A stretch of DNA of 39,316 bases from DASZGI01 sp035938995 (lineage in GTDB: Bacteria > Actinomycetota > Actinomycetes > Streptomycetales > Catenulisporaceae): positions 1 to 39,316 of the forward strand of contig NZ_DASZGI010000301.1 of NCBI RefSeq assembly GCF_035938995.1, written 5' to 3'. The notes beneath the pieces were generated by a model. The model was given only the letters and a program-made list of their open reading frames with translations. It had not been told where the DNA came from and searched no databases. The stretch's first letter is position 1; each line of letters starts with the position of its first letter. Positions 16,129 through 23,426 of this stretch are shown piece after piece. A program made the translations under genes and the position numbers.

Positions 16129-16285
16129 GGCAGCCGCGCCGGGTGTGGTGTACACCGGTGTCCGACGGTTTGCAGCCCGGTCTTCACGTCGCTCTTATGG
16201 CTATCTTCATAAATCTTAGTTTGGATGTTTCACCCGGTCGCGGCAGCGCAACAGTGCGGGCAGGACGAGCGCGAAGTGGAGTGCA

Positions 16286-18427
16286 ATGGCAACGCAGACC
16301 GCCGGAGCGTCCGCGCCTGACGCCGGTACAGGCCCGGGCGTGCTGCCGCCTAGATCCGGGCCGGGGAATCTCGCCGCCAGGTCGGCTGCCGTGCTGGCCG
16401 AGTTCCGGGATGTCGACCCGCTCCGCGCGGCCGGGGTGATCCCCGGAGTGCTGGTCGCGGCATGGCTGATCGTCGCATTTCCGGCACTTCTGCTCGGCCT
16501 CTTCTACCCGGTCCCGATCACCGTGGTCGCTCTCGTGCCCGGCGTCATGCTGGTGCGCTGGGTGCTCCCGGTCCTGCGCGTCAAGCGCGGAAACGGCGCC
16601 CGCACGCCCTGGTGGTCCATCGCGTCGGTGGTCGTGATCGCCGCGGCGTGCGGAACGTTCGCGGTATTCACACACAGCAGCCAGCTGATCATCCAGCGCG
16701 ACGCCGGCTCCTATGCACAGATCGGCTACTGGCTGGCGCACAACCCGAAGCTGCCGATCTCGGTCCAGAGCGACGCGTTCGGCGACGCGGTCAACGTGCT
16801 CGGCTTCGACAGCGCGGCGTTCTACCCCAAGGGCGACGCGCTCGTCCCGCAGTTCATGTCCGGCTGGCCCATGCTGCTCGGACTCGGCTACCAGACCGGC
16901 GGCTGGGGCGGCCTGTTCGGGCTGTCCGGGCTCGTCGGCGCGCTCTCCGTGCTCGCGGTCGGGGCGCTGGCGGCGCGGCTGGTCGGCCCGCGCTGGGCCC
17001 CGCTGGCCGCGCTCGTGGTGGCGGTGACCTGGCCGATGATCCACGTGTTCCAGGGCCCTTACTCCGAGCCGATCGCCCTGCTCCTGCTGACCACCGGGCT
17101 GGTCCTGCTGACGTGCGTGATCGGGGATCCACGGTCTGCGGTCGCGGCGACCGGCGCGCGACAGGCGGCGCTGACCGCGGGGCTGGTGATCGGCCTCGGC
17201 CAACTGGTCCGCTTGGACGCCGGAGTCGAGATCGCGCTGCTGCTGCCGGTCGTCGGCTGGTGGTGGGTCACCCGGCGGCCCGGCGCGCTGCCGTTCCTCG
17301 GCGGCCTCGCCATCGGGTTCGGGCTCGGCGGCGTGGACATGGCGGCCGTGACGCTGCCCTACGTGAAGGGCAACTGGCACTCGGTCCTGCTGATGTTCGT
17401 CGCGCTCGGAGCGGCTGGCATCGCGACCATCGCGGCCAGCCTGCTCGCCCGGCGCCGCGGATTCGCCGAGCGCAGGTCGCGTTGGTGGCGCGGCGTGCCG
17501 TCGGCCGCCGCGGTCCTCGTGCTGCTGGTGGCGGCGGGGCTTCTGGTGCGGCCGTATGTGCAGACGTCCCGGTCGGTTACCGACCAGGGGGTGATCGGAC
17601 ACACCAGCATCGCGCAGGCCGCTCTCGGACTTCCGGTCGACGGCACCCGCTCGTACGCCGAGCAGAGCCTGCGATGGGTCTCCTGGTACGTCGGCTGGCC
17701 CCTGCTCGTGCTCGCGCTGGCCGCCGCGGTCTGGCTGACCTGGCGGGTGCTGCGCGGCCGAGCGCGCCCTTGGCTGCCGGTGCTGCCGGTGCTGCTCGGC
17801 TCGACCGCGCTGACCCTCGTCAATCCCGGCATCACCCCGGACCATCCGTGGGCCGACCGGCGGCTGGTGGTCGTCGTCTTCCCGTGCGTGATCCTGCTGG
17901 CGGTCTGGGCGATCGCCCGGGTGGTGCCGCGCCTGTATCGGTCGTGGCTGCCGGGGCGCTGGCACCGCGCGGCCCGGTGGGTCAGCGTGGGGCTGTGCAC
18001 GGCGCTGTGCCTTGCGCCGACCGCGGCGGCGGCCTTCCCGATCTCGCTCAACCGCACCGAACAGGCCGAGCCGGACGCGATCGCCAACCTGTGCACCCAG
18101 CTGAAGCCGTCCGACTCGGTCATCAGCATCGACGTGTTCAGCTCCTGGCTCCCGGTGATCCGCGGCGAGTGCGGTGTGCCCGCCGCCTATGTTCAGCCGG
18201 CGCCGATGGACGTCACGAAGGTGAACGTCGCCTTCGCCGCCGCGTCGATCCGCGCGGCCGGGCGCACCCCGGTAGTGATCGCCTCGACGTCCCAGCTGCT
18301 CCAGCAGGTGGGGCTGACCGGTGTCCAGGTGGTGAACATCGACGACCAGCAGGACGCTCAGGAACTGGTGAAACGGCCGACCGGTGTGATGCCGGAGACT
18401 TACACGCTTTGGATGGCGCGCCCATGA
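16286..18427 (+). CDS. Large polytopic membrane protein, GT-C glycosyltransferase-like
   Basis: A 713-residue protein: a ~45-residue cytoplasmic N-terminus, about 12 membrane helices and a soluble C-terminal part (from about residue 600). The first large outer loop begins QRDAGSYAQIGYWLAHNP; an acidic residue pair in this loop is typical of GT-C enzymes (GT39/GT83) that use polyprenyl-phosphate sugars. No exact family recognised. It overlaps the GT2 gene by ATGA, and that gene can make a polyprenyl-phosphate sugar, so a donor-maker/user pair is likely. GGAG lies 5 nt before the ATG. First gene of a three-gene operon. Confidence 0.8.
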   Translation: MATQTAGASAPDAGTGPGVLPPRSGPGNLAARSAAVLAEFRDVDPLRAAGVIPGVLVAAWLIVAFPALLLGLFYPVPITVVALVPGVMLVRWVLPVLRVKRGNGARTPWWSIASVVVIAAACGTFAVFTHSSQLIIQRDAGSYAQIGYWLAHNPKLPISVQSDAFGDAVNVLGFDSAAFYPKGDALVPQFMSGWPMLLGLGYQTGGWGGLFGLSGLVGALSVLAVGALAARLVGPRWAPLAALVVAVTWPMIHVFQGPYSEPIALLLLTTGLVLLTCVIGDPRSAVAATGARQAALTAGLVIGLGQLVRLDAGVEIALLLPVVGWWWVTRRPGALPFLGGLAIGFGLGGVDMAAVTLPYVKGNWHSVLLMFVALGAAGIATIAASLLARRRGFAERRSRWWRGVPSAAAVLVLLVAAGLLVRPYVQTSRSVTDQGVIGHTSIAQAALGLPVDGTRSYAEQSLRWVSWYVGWPLLVLALAAAVWLTWRVLRGRARPWLPVLPVLLGSTALTLVNPGITPDHPWADRRLVVVVFPCVILLAVWAIARVVPRLYRSWLPGRWHRAARWVSVGLCTALCLAPTAAAAFPISLNRTEQAEPDAIANLCTQLKPSDSVISIDVFSSWLPVIRGECGVPAAYVQPAPMDVTKVNVAFAAASIRAAGRTPVVIASTSQLLQQVGLTGVQVVNIDDQQDAQELVKRPTGVMPETYTLWMARP

Positions 18428-19428
18428 CTCTCGACCAGTCCGCTGCGAAGACCGCTCTGACCGCGAACGGCACGTCGGTGAAAGCCACGGTGCTGCACGG
18501 CGCGCTTCCCGAGCAGGCCGCCGCGAGTCCAGCTGAGACACCCGCGCCCTACGTCTCGATCGTCTTGCCCTGCTACAACGAGGAAGGGCACGTCGTCGCC
18601 GAAGTGGAGCGCATCTGCCGAGCCATGGACGAGTCCGGATACCGATACGAGCTGCTCGCGGTCGACGACGCCTCGACGGACCGCACGCTCGAACTGCTGC
18701 GCGGCGCCCAGAAGGACTATCCGGCGATGAAGGTGATCTCCTTCCACCGCAACGGCGGGGCGGGCACCGTGCGCCGGATCGGCACCCACACGGCCCGCGG
18801 CGAGATCGTCGTGTGGACCGACGCCGACATGACGTATCCGAACACGCGCATCCCGGAGTTCGTCCGCGCACTCGAGCTCGACCCCAACATCGACCAGGTC
18901 GTCGGCGCGCGCACCAGCGAGGAGGGCACGCACAAGCTGCTGCGCATCCCCGCCAAATGGCTGATCCGCAAGATCGCCGAGAAGCTGACCAACGAGCGGA
19001 TCCCGGACCTCAACTCGGGGCTGCGCGCCTTCCGCCGCGAGATCGCCCTGCCGTATCTGAGGCTTCTGCCGGCCGGCTTCTCCTGTGTCACCACGATCAC
19101 CCTGGCCTTCATGTCCAACCAACGCGACGTGCGGTTCATCCCGATCGAGTACGCCAAGCGGGCCGGTGTGTCGAAGTTCCGCTTCGGCGCCGACGCCTAC
19201 CGCTACATCCTGCAGGTACTGCGGATGGTCATGTACTTCAATCCGCTCAAGGTACTGATGCCCATTGCGCTCTGGCTGGTCGGCATCGGTTTCGCGAAGG
19301 GGGTGTTCGACCTCGTCGTGCACCCGTGGCGGTTCGCCGTGAACACGGTGCTGGTCTTCCTCACCGGGTTGATCATCGCCAGCCTGGCGCTGCTCGCCGA
19401 CCTGGTCGTCCGCTCCCGTGACAGTTGA
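18424..19428 (+). CDS. GT2 polyprenol-phosphate glycosyltransferase (DPM1/GtrB-like)
   Basis: 334 residues. After a ~40-residue N-terminus comes the GT-A domain VSIVLPCYNEEGHV with LLAVDDASTDRTLELL and the metal-binding VWTDADMTYP (DxD), then LNSGLRAFRRE, the conserved region of polyprenyl-phosphate glycosyltransferases. Two C-terminal membrane helices (about 270-330) anchor it, as in GtrB-type rather than soluble DPM1 enzymes. It would transfer a sugar from a nucleotide donor to a polyprenyl phosphate on the inner leaflet. Start ATG 18424 overlaps the upstream stop (ATGA), and the downstream gene starts 11 bp before its end, so this is a tightly coupled operon. Confidence 0.92.
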   Translation: MTLDQSAAKTALTANGTSVKATVLHGALPEQAAASPAETPAPYVSIVLPCYNEEGHVVAEVERICRAMDESGYRYELLAVDDASTDRTLELLRGAQKDYPAMKVISFHRNGGAGTVRRIGTHTARGEIVVWTDADMTYPNTRIPEFVRALELDPNIDQVVGARTSEEGTHKLLRIPAKWLIRKIAEKLTNERIPDLNSGLRAFRREIALPYLRLLPAGFSCVTTITLAFMSNQRDVRFIPIEYAKRAGVSKFRFGADAYRYILQVLRMVMYFNPLKVLMPIALWLVGIGFAKGVFDLVVHPWRFAVNTVLVFLTGLIIASLALLADLVVRSRDS

Positions 19429-20458
19429 GCAAGGCTCCGGCCCGGTGGCCGGTCCCGTGCTGCCAGAGGACCACGAGCAGGAGACGCGCGCGGCGGAAGC
19501 AGGTGAGCGGCACGGCTCCGCGCTGACGAAGCTGCGCCGAGCGGCGGGCAGCCGTCCGGCGATTGCCGCCTTCCTAGCCGTGGCCCTGGGTTTCGGCTGC
19601 TACGCCGTCGTGCACGACTGGAGCGCGATCCGCGCCGGATTGGACCGCCTGACCGTGCCGCAGCTCGTGGCGGCGTTGGGGTGCGTGCTGTTCGCCCTGT
19701 TCGCCGGGCTGATGCAGTGGCGCGCGGTGCTGACCGACCTCGGCTCACCGTTGCCGCTTCGCGCTGCCGCCCGCGTCTTCTTCCTCGGCCAGCTCGGCAA
19801 ATACCTGCCCGGCTCGGTGTGGGCGGCGCTCGGACAGATGGAGCTGGCTAAGGCGTACAAGGTGCCCCGCGCGCGCTCCGCGGCTACGTACGCGATCACG
19901 ATGCTGACGACGCTCATCGCCGCCGTGGTCGTCGCGGCGGCGCTGTTACCGTTCGTCGAGCCGGCGCGGCTGCACACCTATGTCTGGGTCCTTCTGATCG
20001 CGCCCATCGGGTTGGTCACGCTGCTGCCCGCGGTGCTGCGCCCCGTTCTCGCCACCGTGTTCAGGGTGCTGCGTCAGCCGCCGCCGGACCACCCGATCAC
20101 CGCGAAGGGCACCGCGCTCGCGTTCGCCTGGGCGGTGATCGGCTGGTTCGGATACGGCCTGCAGATCTGGGTCCTGGCGACCGCGCTCGGCGCGCCGACC
20201 GGTCGGGCCTTCGCCGCCTCGGTCGGCGGCTTCGCGCTGGCCTGGTCGGTCGGCTTCCTGATCCTCTTCGCCCCGGCCGGTGCGGGCGCGCGCGAGGCGA
20301 CCCTCGTCGTGCTGCTCGCGGCCGTGCTGCCCACCGACACGGCCCTGCTCGCGGCGCTGGTTTCCCGCCTGCTCATGACCGCCGCCGACCTGGTGACCGC
20401 CGCGGCCGCGGTCGCCGCGACCCGGATGCGCACCCGCAGGCCGGACGTCAGCGGCTAG
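19418..20458 (+). CDS. YbhN/UPF0104 (LPG synthase TM-region-like) membrane protein
   Basis: 346 residues with eight predicted membrane helices after a ~45-residue charged N-terminus. The family signature FFLGQLGKYLPGSVWAALGQMELAK and, later, GGFALAWSVGFLILFAPAGAGAREA match the integral part of lysyl-phosphatidylglycerol synthase (PF03706), found alone in many glycosylation loci. Its role there is unsettled; lipid flipping or scrambling of the glycan carrier is a reasonable inference. Start GTG 19418 lies inside the GT2 gene. Its stop and that of the convergent next gene share the palindrome CTAG. Confidence 0.86.
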   Translation: MTVEQGSGPVAGPVLPEDHEQETRAAEAGERHGSALTKLRRAAGSRPAIAAFLAVALGFGCYAVVHDWSAIRAGLDRLTVPQLVAALGCVLFALFAGLMQWRAVLTDLGSPLPLRAAARVFFLGQLGKYLPGSVWAALGQMELAKAYKVPRARSAATYAITMLTTLIAAVVVAAALLPFVEPARLHTYVWVLLIAPIGLVTLLPAVLRPVLATVFRVLRQPPPDHPITAKGTALAFAWAVIGWFGYGLQIWVLATALGAPTGRAFAASVGGFALAWSVGFLILFAPAGAGAREATLVVLLAAVLPTDTALLAALVSRLLMTAADLVTAAAAVAATRMRTRRPDVSG

Positions 20459-21156
20459 TTCTCGAACCCTTCGATCAGCGTGTCCGCGTCCGGATCGTTG
20501 CGCCCGATCGAGAAGCCCGGCTCGGCGAGGGTCGGCTCGAGGGGCGACATCATCGGCGCGGCGAAGGGCGGGGCGAACGGGCTGGCCAGCGCGTTCGGAT
20601 CGTTGCGGTAGATCAGCGCGCTGACCAGCGCGACGAGCAGCCCGGCGGCCATTCCGGTGATCAGCCCGGCGTCCAGCGCGCTGTAATAGATCTGCGGCGG
20701 CCCGTCCCCGCTCAGGGCGGTGCCGAACTGGAGCGGGACGACCGCGACGTACGGAACGACGACGGCGATCACCACCGCGCCGAGCACGGCGAAGAACACC
20801 GCCGCGCGGCCGCGCACCGCCCCCACGCCGCGCCCGGCCGCGTAGATCAGCAGCCAGCCCAGCACGATGACGGCCACGTCCCGGACGATCGCGCCGAGCC
20901 AGGCGTGGTTCGGATTCGAGACCCCGAGCCCGACCCAGATGCGCTGCGCCTGCGCTTCGGTCGGCGCGGTGAACCGCCAGGCCACCTCGTCCAGCGAGCC
21001 GAGGAACGGGCGCAGCCAGCGAGAGTCGCCCTCCCACTGGCTCCACCGCCAGGACTCCAGGCTCTGGTTTCCGTAGCCGAGCGCGAATATGGCCAGGATT
21101 CCGGCGCCGACGCTGGCGATCCACAAACGCCGCCGTTGGGAGATGGTGCCTGTCAT
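20455..21156 (-). CDS. Hypothetical membrane protein
   Basis: A 233-residue protein with an N-terminal helix (LWIASVGAGILAIFALGYG), an outer loop rich in Trp (SLESWRWSQWEGDSRWLRPF), three further helices around residues 90-180 and an acidic Pro-rich cytoplasmic tail. No family recognised. GGAGG lies 5 nt before the ATG. It lies 113 bp downstream of the sigma/Rieske gene pair in the same direction, so it could be read through from it, though the gap makes a separate promoter equally likely. Its stop codon overlaps that of the YbhN gene. Confidence 0.72.
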   Translation of the reverse strand: MTGTISQRRRLWIASVGAGILAIFALGYGNQSLESWRWSQWEGDSRWLRPFLGSLDEVAWRFTAPTEAQAQRIWVGLGVSNPNHAWLGAIVRDVAVIVLGWLLIYAAGRGVGAVRGRAAVFFAVLGAVVIAVVVPYVAVVPLQFGTALSGDGPPQIYYSALDAGLITGMAAGLLVALVSALIYRNDPNALASPFAPPFAAPMMSPLEPTLAEPGFSIGRNDPDADTLIEGFEN

Positions 21157-21268
21157 AGCGCCTCCAACCTTCGACAGCAGTATCCGGACGCGCCTGCCCT
21201 GACGCCAGATCAGACACCGCTTCGTTGCCCGGCCGCAGCCGTAACGACGTTCACACCAGGTAATGCCG

Positions 21269-21988
21269 CTACGCAGTGGTGCTGGGCGCGTAGATCTGGA
21301 TCCGGCCGTCCTGCTCGCGGACGGGAAGCCGGGGCAGTGCGGGCAGTGGCCGGCTCATCGGCCGCGGATGGGTGAGGTTGAGCCCGGCCGGGGTGAAGGT
21401 GGCGCCGTGGCATGGGCAGGTCAGCAGCTCGTGGGTGGCGTCGAGAGCGAGGCGGCAGCCCTGGTGGGTGCAGATCCCCGACACTGCTTGAACGCGTCCG
21501 GACACGCGCCGCAGGAAGCCGTTGACCGCGCCCAGATCGAACTGGAGCACCGCGCCCTCCGGCAGGTCGGCGCTGTCGAGCACGGTCTGCCAGGTCCCGT
21601 GGGTCGGGGTGATCTCGGTCTGCGGCGGAGTCTGGCTGCTCGCGGCCGCGCTGCCCGCGTTGCCGCCACCCAACATGCGGTCGACGCTCGCACCCGCCGC
21701 AGCTCCCGCAGCGGTTAGGGCACCGGCCGCGAGGATCCGGCGGCGCGCCGGCGCGCGCCAGGCGGGCCGCGGCGGCTCGGCTGCGTCCTGGTCGGTCCGT
21801 GCCCGCTCGGCGAGGCGCTCGCGCAGAGCTTCGACGAAAGCGGTGCGCGGTTCGCCGGCGTCGGGCGCGGCGGCGCTCAAATCGATCGCTGCGCGCAGGA
21901 CGGAAAGCTCGTCCTCGGTCGGGGCGAAGGGCTTGGGGCGGCGCCGCCGCAAGAGCCGGTCCACATAGCGGTCCACCGGTTGCCTCAT
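21269..21988 (-). CDS. Membrane-anchored Rieske [2Fe-2S] protein, candidate redox-sensing anti-sigma factor
   Basis: A 239-residue protein in three parts. Residues 1-80 are cytoplasmic, basic then acidic, helical and free of cofactors (RYVDRLLRRRRPKPFAPTED opening). Residues ~83-105 are one hydrophobic segment preceded by ARRR, which may act as a Tat-dependent anchor. Residues ~125-235 are an outer Rieske domain with CTHQGC (Cys173, His175, Cys178) and CPCHG (Cys191, Cys193, His194), so all ligands and the disulfide pair are present. It is coupled to the upstream ECF-like sigma gene by ATGA. Inside-binding segment, membrane helix and outer cofactor domain is the layout of a transmembrane anti-sigma factor. 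This role is inference; it could instead be an electron carrier. Confidence 0.88.
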   Translation of the reverse strand: MRQPVDRYVDRLLRRRRPKPFAPTEDELSVLRAAIDLSAAAPDAGEPRTAFVEALRERLAERARTDQDAAEPPRPAWRAPARRRILAAGALTAAGAAAGASVDRMLGGGNAGSAAASSQTPPQTEITPTHGTWQTVLDSADLPEGAVLQFDLGAVNGFLRRVSGRVQAVSGICTHQGCRLALDATHELLTCPCHGATFTPAGLNLTHPRPMSRPLPALPRLPVREQDGRIQIYAPSTTA

Positions 21989-22611
21989 GGCGCTTCCCCT
22001 TCCTTTTCCAGGCCCGCGGCGGCGCGCAGGGCGCGGTGTTGCAGCACTTTGGCGTTCGCGACGGACACACCGAGCTCCGCCGCCGCCTGCCGGACCGAGT
22101 AGCCGCGCAGGAACCGCAGCACGAGGATCTGCCGCTGCCGCTCGGGCAGAGCGCGCAGGATCCGCGCCGCGCGTTCGTCCGCGCGGCCGTCCTCGGGCGG
22201 CGGCGACATGCTCGCGAAGTCCTCGAGGTCCGTCGCCGGGTCGATCTCAGTGACCTGATGGCCGAGCGTGCGCCGCCAGTGCTCGGCGAGCACTGTGCGC
22301 GCCGTGGCGGACAGGTACGCCCGCACCTGCGCGACGCCCGCCGTGGCGCGCAGCGGCCCGTAAGCGGTCAGGAACACTTGCGAGGTCAGATCCTCGGCGT
22401 CGGGGCGGTTGCCGACCTTCGAGAACATCAGCCGGTAGATCCGCCCGACGTTGTCGGTGTAGATCGCGTCCCAGTCCGGGTACACGGCGCTGGGCAACCT
22501 GGTCGGCACCGACGCCGCGCCGTCCTGACGCGCGGGCGGATCGGCCGCCTCAACGCGCCGGGCCGCGCGCATCGCACCGCCCAGCGGCCAGACCACCCGT
22601 CGTCCGGTCAC
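21985..22611 (-). CDS. ECF-type RNA polymerase sigma factor
   Basis: 208 residues. Region 2 spans about 45-115 (DAIYTDNVGRIYRLMFSKVGN, then DAEDLTSQVFLTAYGPL, the core-binding and -10 helices). Region 4 spans about 145-195 (ALPERQRQILVLRFLRGYSVRQ, AELGVSVANAKVLQHRALRA, the -35 helix-turn-helix). There is no region 1.1 or full region 3, as in ECF sigmas. Start: GTG 22611, with TAGTAT 5 nt upstream suggesting a leaderless promoter; ATG 22572 is the alternative. It is coupled by ATGA to the Rieske protein, which likely controls it. Divergent from cupredoxin and phosphoesterase genes, the probable targets. Confidence 0.92.
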   Translation of the reverse strand: MTGRRVVWPLGGAMRAARRVEAADPPARQDGAASVPTRLPSAVYPDWDAIYTDNVGRIYRLMFSKVGNRPDAEDLTSQVFLTAYGPLRATAGVAQVRAYLSATARTVLAEHWRRTLGHQVTEIDPATDLEDFASMSPPPEDGRADERAARILRALPERQRQILVLRFLRGYSVRQAAAELGVSVANAKVLQHRALRAAAGLEKEGEAP

Positions 22612-22616
22612 AGCTC

Positions 22617-22622
22617 ATACTA
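22617..22622 (-). promoter_or_regulatory. -10 box upstream of the sigma factor gene
   Basis: TAGTAT on the minus strand ends 5 nt before GTG 22611, close enough for a leaderless start. No clear -35 partner. Confidence 0.4.
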
Positions 22623-22640
22623 GATCGACACCCTCCCTCG

Positions 22641-22674
22641 ACGTCGGCGCCGACATCGCTGCCGACGCCGACGT
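22641..22674. repeat. Inverted repeat in the sigma/cupredoxin divergent region
   Basis: ACGTCGGCG (22641-22649) and CGCCGACGT (22666-22674) around 16 nt, just upstream of the sigma factor gene; possible operator. Confidence 0.4.
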
Positions 22675-22751
22675 TCCGGCTCCTCTTCCATCAAGAGATA
22701 CGGGTCGGGGTTACAGACGGCCCGCGGTTGCCGTGCGGGCTCGGGAACCCG

Positions 22752-22811
22752 GTGCATGTGTGACCCGGCGCACATGACCCCGCGCACATGACCCAGTGCA
22801 CGTGTAACCCG
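22752..22811. repeat. Symmetric array of four related repeats (16-14-14-16 bp)
   Basis: Back to back: GTGCATGTGTGACCCG, GCGCACATGACCCC, GCGCACATGACCCA and GTGCACGTGTAACCCG. The inner two differ only in their last base; the outer two are 16 bp and similar to each other. Each ends in (T)GACCC or TAACCC, resembling ECF -35 elements. The array lies between the divergent sigma/Rieske and cupredoxin/phosphoesterase genes. Confidence 0.75.
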
Positions 22812-22828
22812 GGGCCGTATCTCCCGTC
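22804..22828 (+). promoter_or_regulatory. Candidate ECF-type promoter for the cupredoxin operon
   Basis: GTAACC (22804-22809, inside the last repeat) and CGTC (22825-22828) are separated by 15 bp and look like ECF -35/-10 elements, 65 bp upstream of the cupredoxin ATG. Recognition by the divergent sigma factor is inferred. Confidence 0.35.
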
Positions 22829-22892
22829 GGGCGCTGCTCCGCCGCTTCGGGTCGGCGCCCTGATCTTGCGACCCACGATCAGGAACGGACTT

Positions 22893-23426
22893 ATGGCTTC
22901 GAACTCTCGACCCCGCCGCGCACTCCCGGCCGCCGGGCTGCTGTTGGCCGCCGGCGTCATCACCCTCGCGGCGTGCTCCGGCCCGTCGCATCCGGCCGCC
23001 GCGACAGCAACCGGCATCGTCCCAGGTGCCGGCCAGTCCCTCGCCGGACAGCCCGGCGCCACCGGAACCGCCACCGGCAGCGATGCCGGTGGCGGTTCGG
23101 CGATGCCGGGTATGACCATGTCCGGCATGCCGACTGGTTCGGCCGGCGTCGCGCCGGCTGCTCCGGTCGCCGGGAACGCAGTGGCGATCCAGAACTTCGC
23201 GTTCGCGCCCGCCGCGCTCGTGGTGAAGGTGGGCACCACCGTCACCTGGACCAACCGCGACACCGATGCGCACACGGTGACCAGCCAGAACAACAGCGGC
23301 CCGCTCGGTTCCGCCGCGCTTTCGACCGGGCAGTCCTACACGTACACGTTCACCAAGCCTGGAACGTACGCCTACCTGTGCACCATCCACCCGTTCATGA
23401 CCGCGACCGTGACGGTGACCCAGTGA
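22893..23426 (+). CDS. Lipoprotein cupredoxin (type I copper protein)
   Basis: 177 residues. A lipoprotein signal ends LAAC (Cys28). A low-complexity linker contains a Met-rich GSAMPGMTMSGMPTG patch that may bind Cu(I). The plastocyanin-like domain runs from about 95 to 177, with FAFAPAALVVKVGTTVTWTN and the type I copper ligands His127 (DAHT), Cys163 (YLC), His166 (IHP) and Met169. It would be an extracytoplasmic blue copper electron carrier or copper-binding protein. ATG 22893 follows AGGAACGGA; the longer frame from 22788 starts inside the repeat array and is rejected. It overlaps the phosphoesterase gene by GTGA. Confidence 0.92.
   Translation: MASNSRPRRALPAAGLLLAAGVITLAACSGPSHPAAATATGIVPGAGQSLAGQPGATGTATGSDAGGGSAMPGMTMSGMPTGSAGVAPAAPVAGNAVAIQNFAFAPAALVVKVGTTVTWTNRDTDAHTVTSQNNSGPLGSAALSTGQSYTYTFTKPGTYAYLCTIHPFMTATVTVTQ

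Noticed and set aside
16462..18423. Plus-strand open frame joined in phase to the GT2 gene, which would give a 988-residue fusion
   Set aside because: The first part is the +1 shadow of the GT-C-like gene and is not coding. The GT2 protein starts at ATG 18424, overlapping the upstream stop.
16184..18871. An 895-codon minus-strand frame opposite the GT-C-like and GT2 genes
   Set aside because: Antisense shadow with Arg/Gln/Asp/Pro low-complexity product and no SD. The plus-strand genes are domain-supported and coupled.
22612..22892. Possible non-coding RNA in the repeat-rich sigma/cupredoxin intergenic region
   Set aside because: No terminator or stable fold that includes the repeats was found. 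The simpler reading is a regulatory region.
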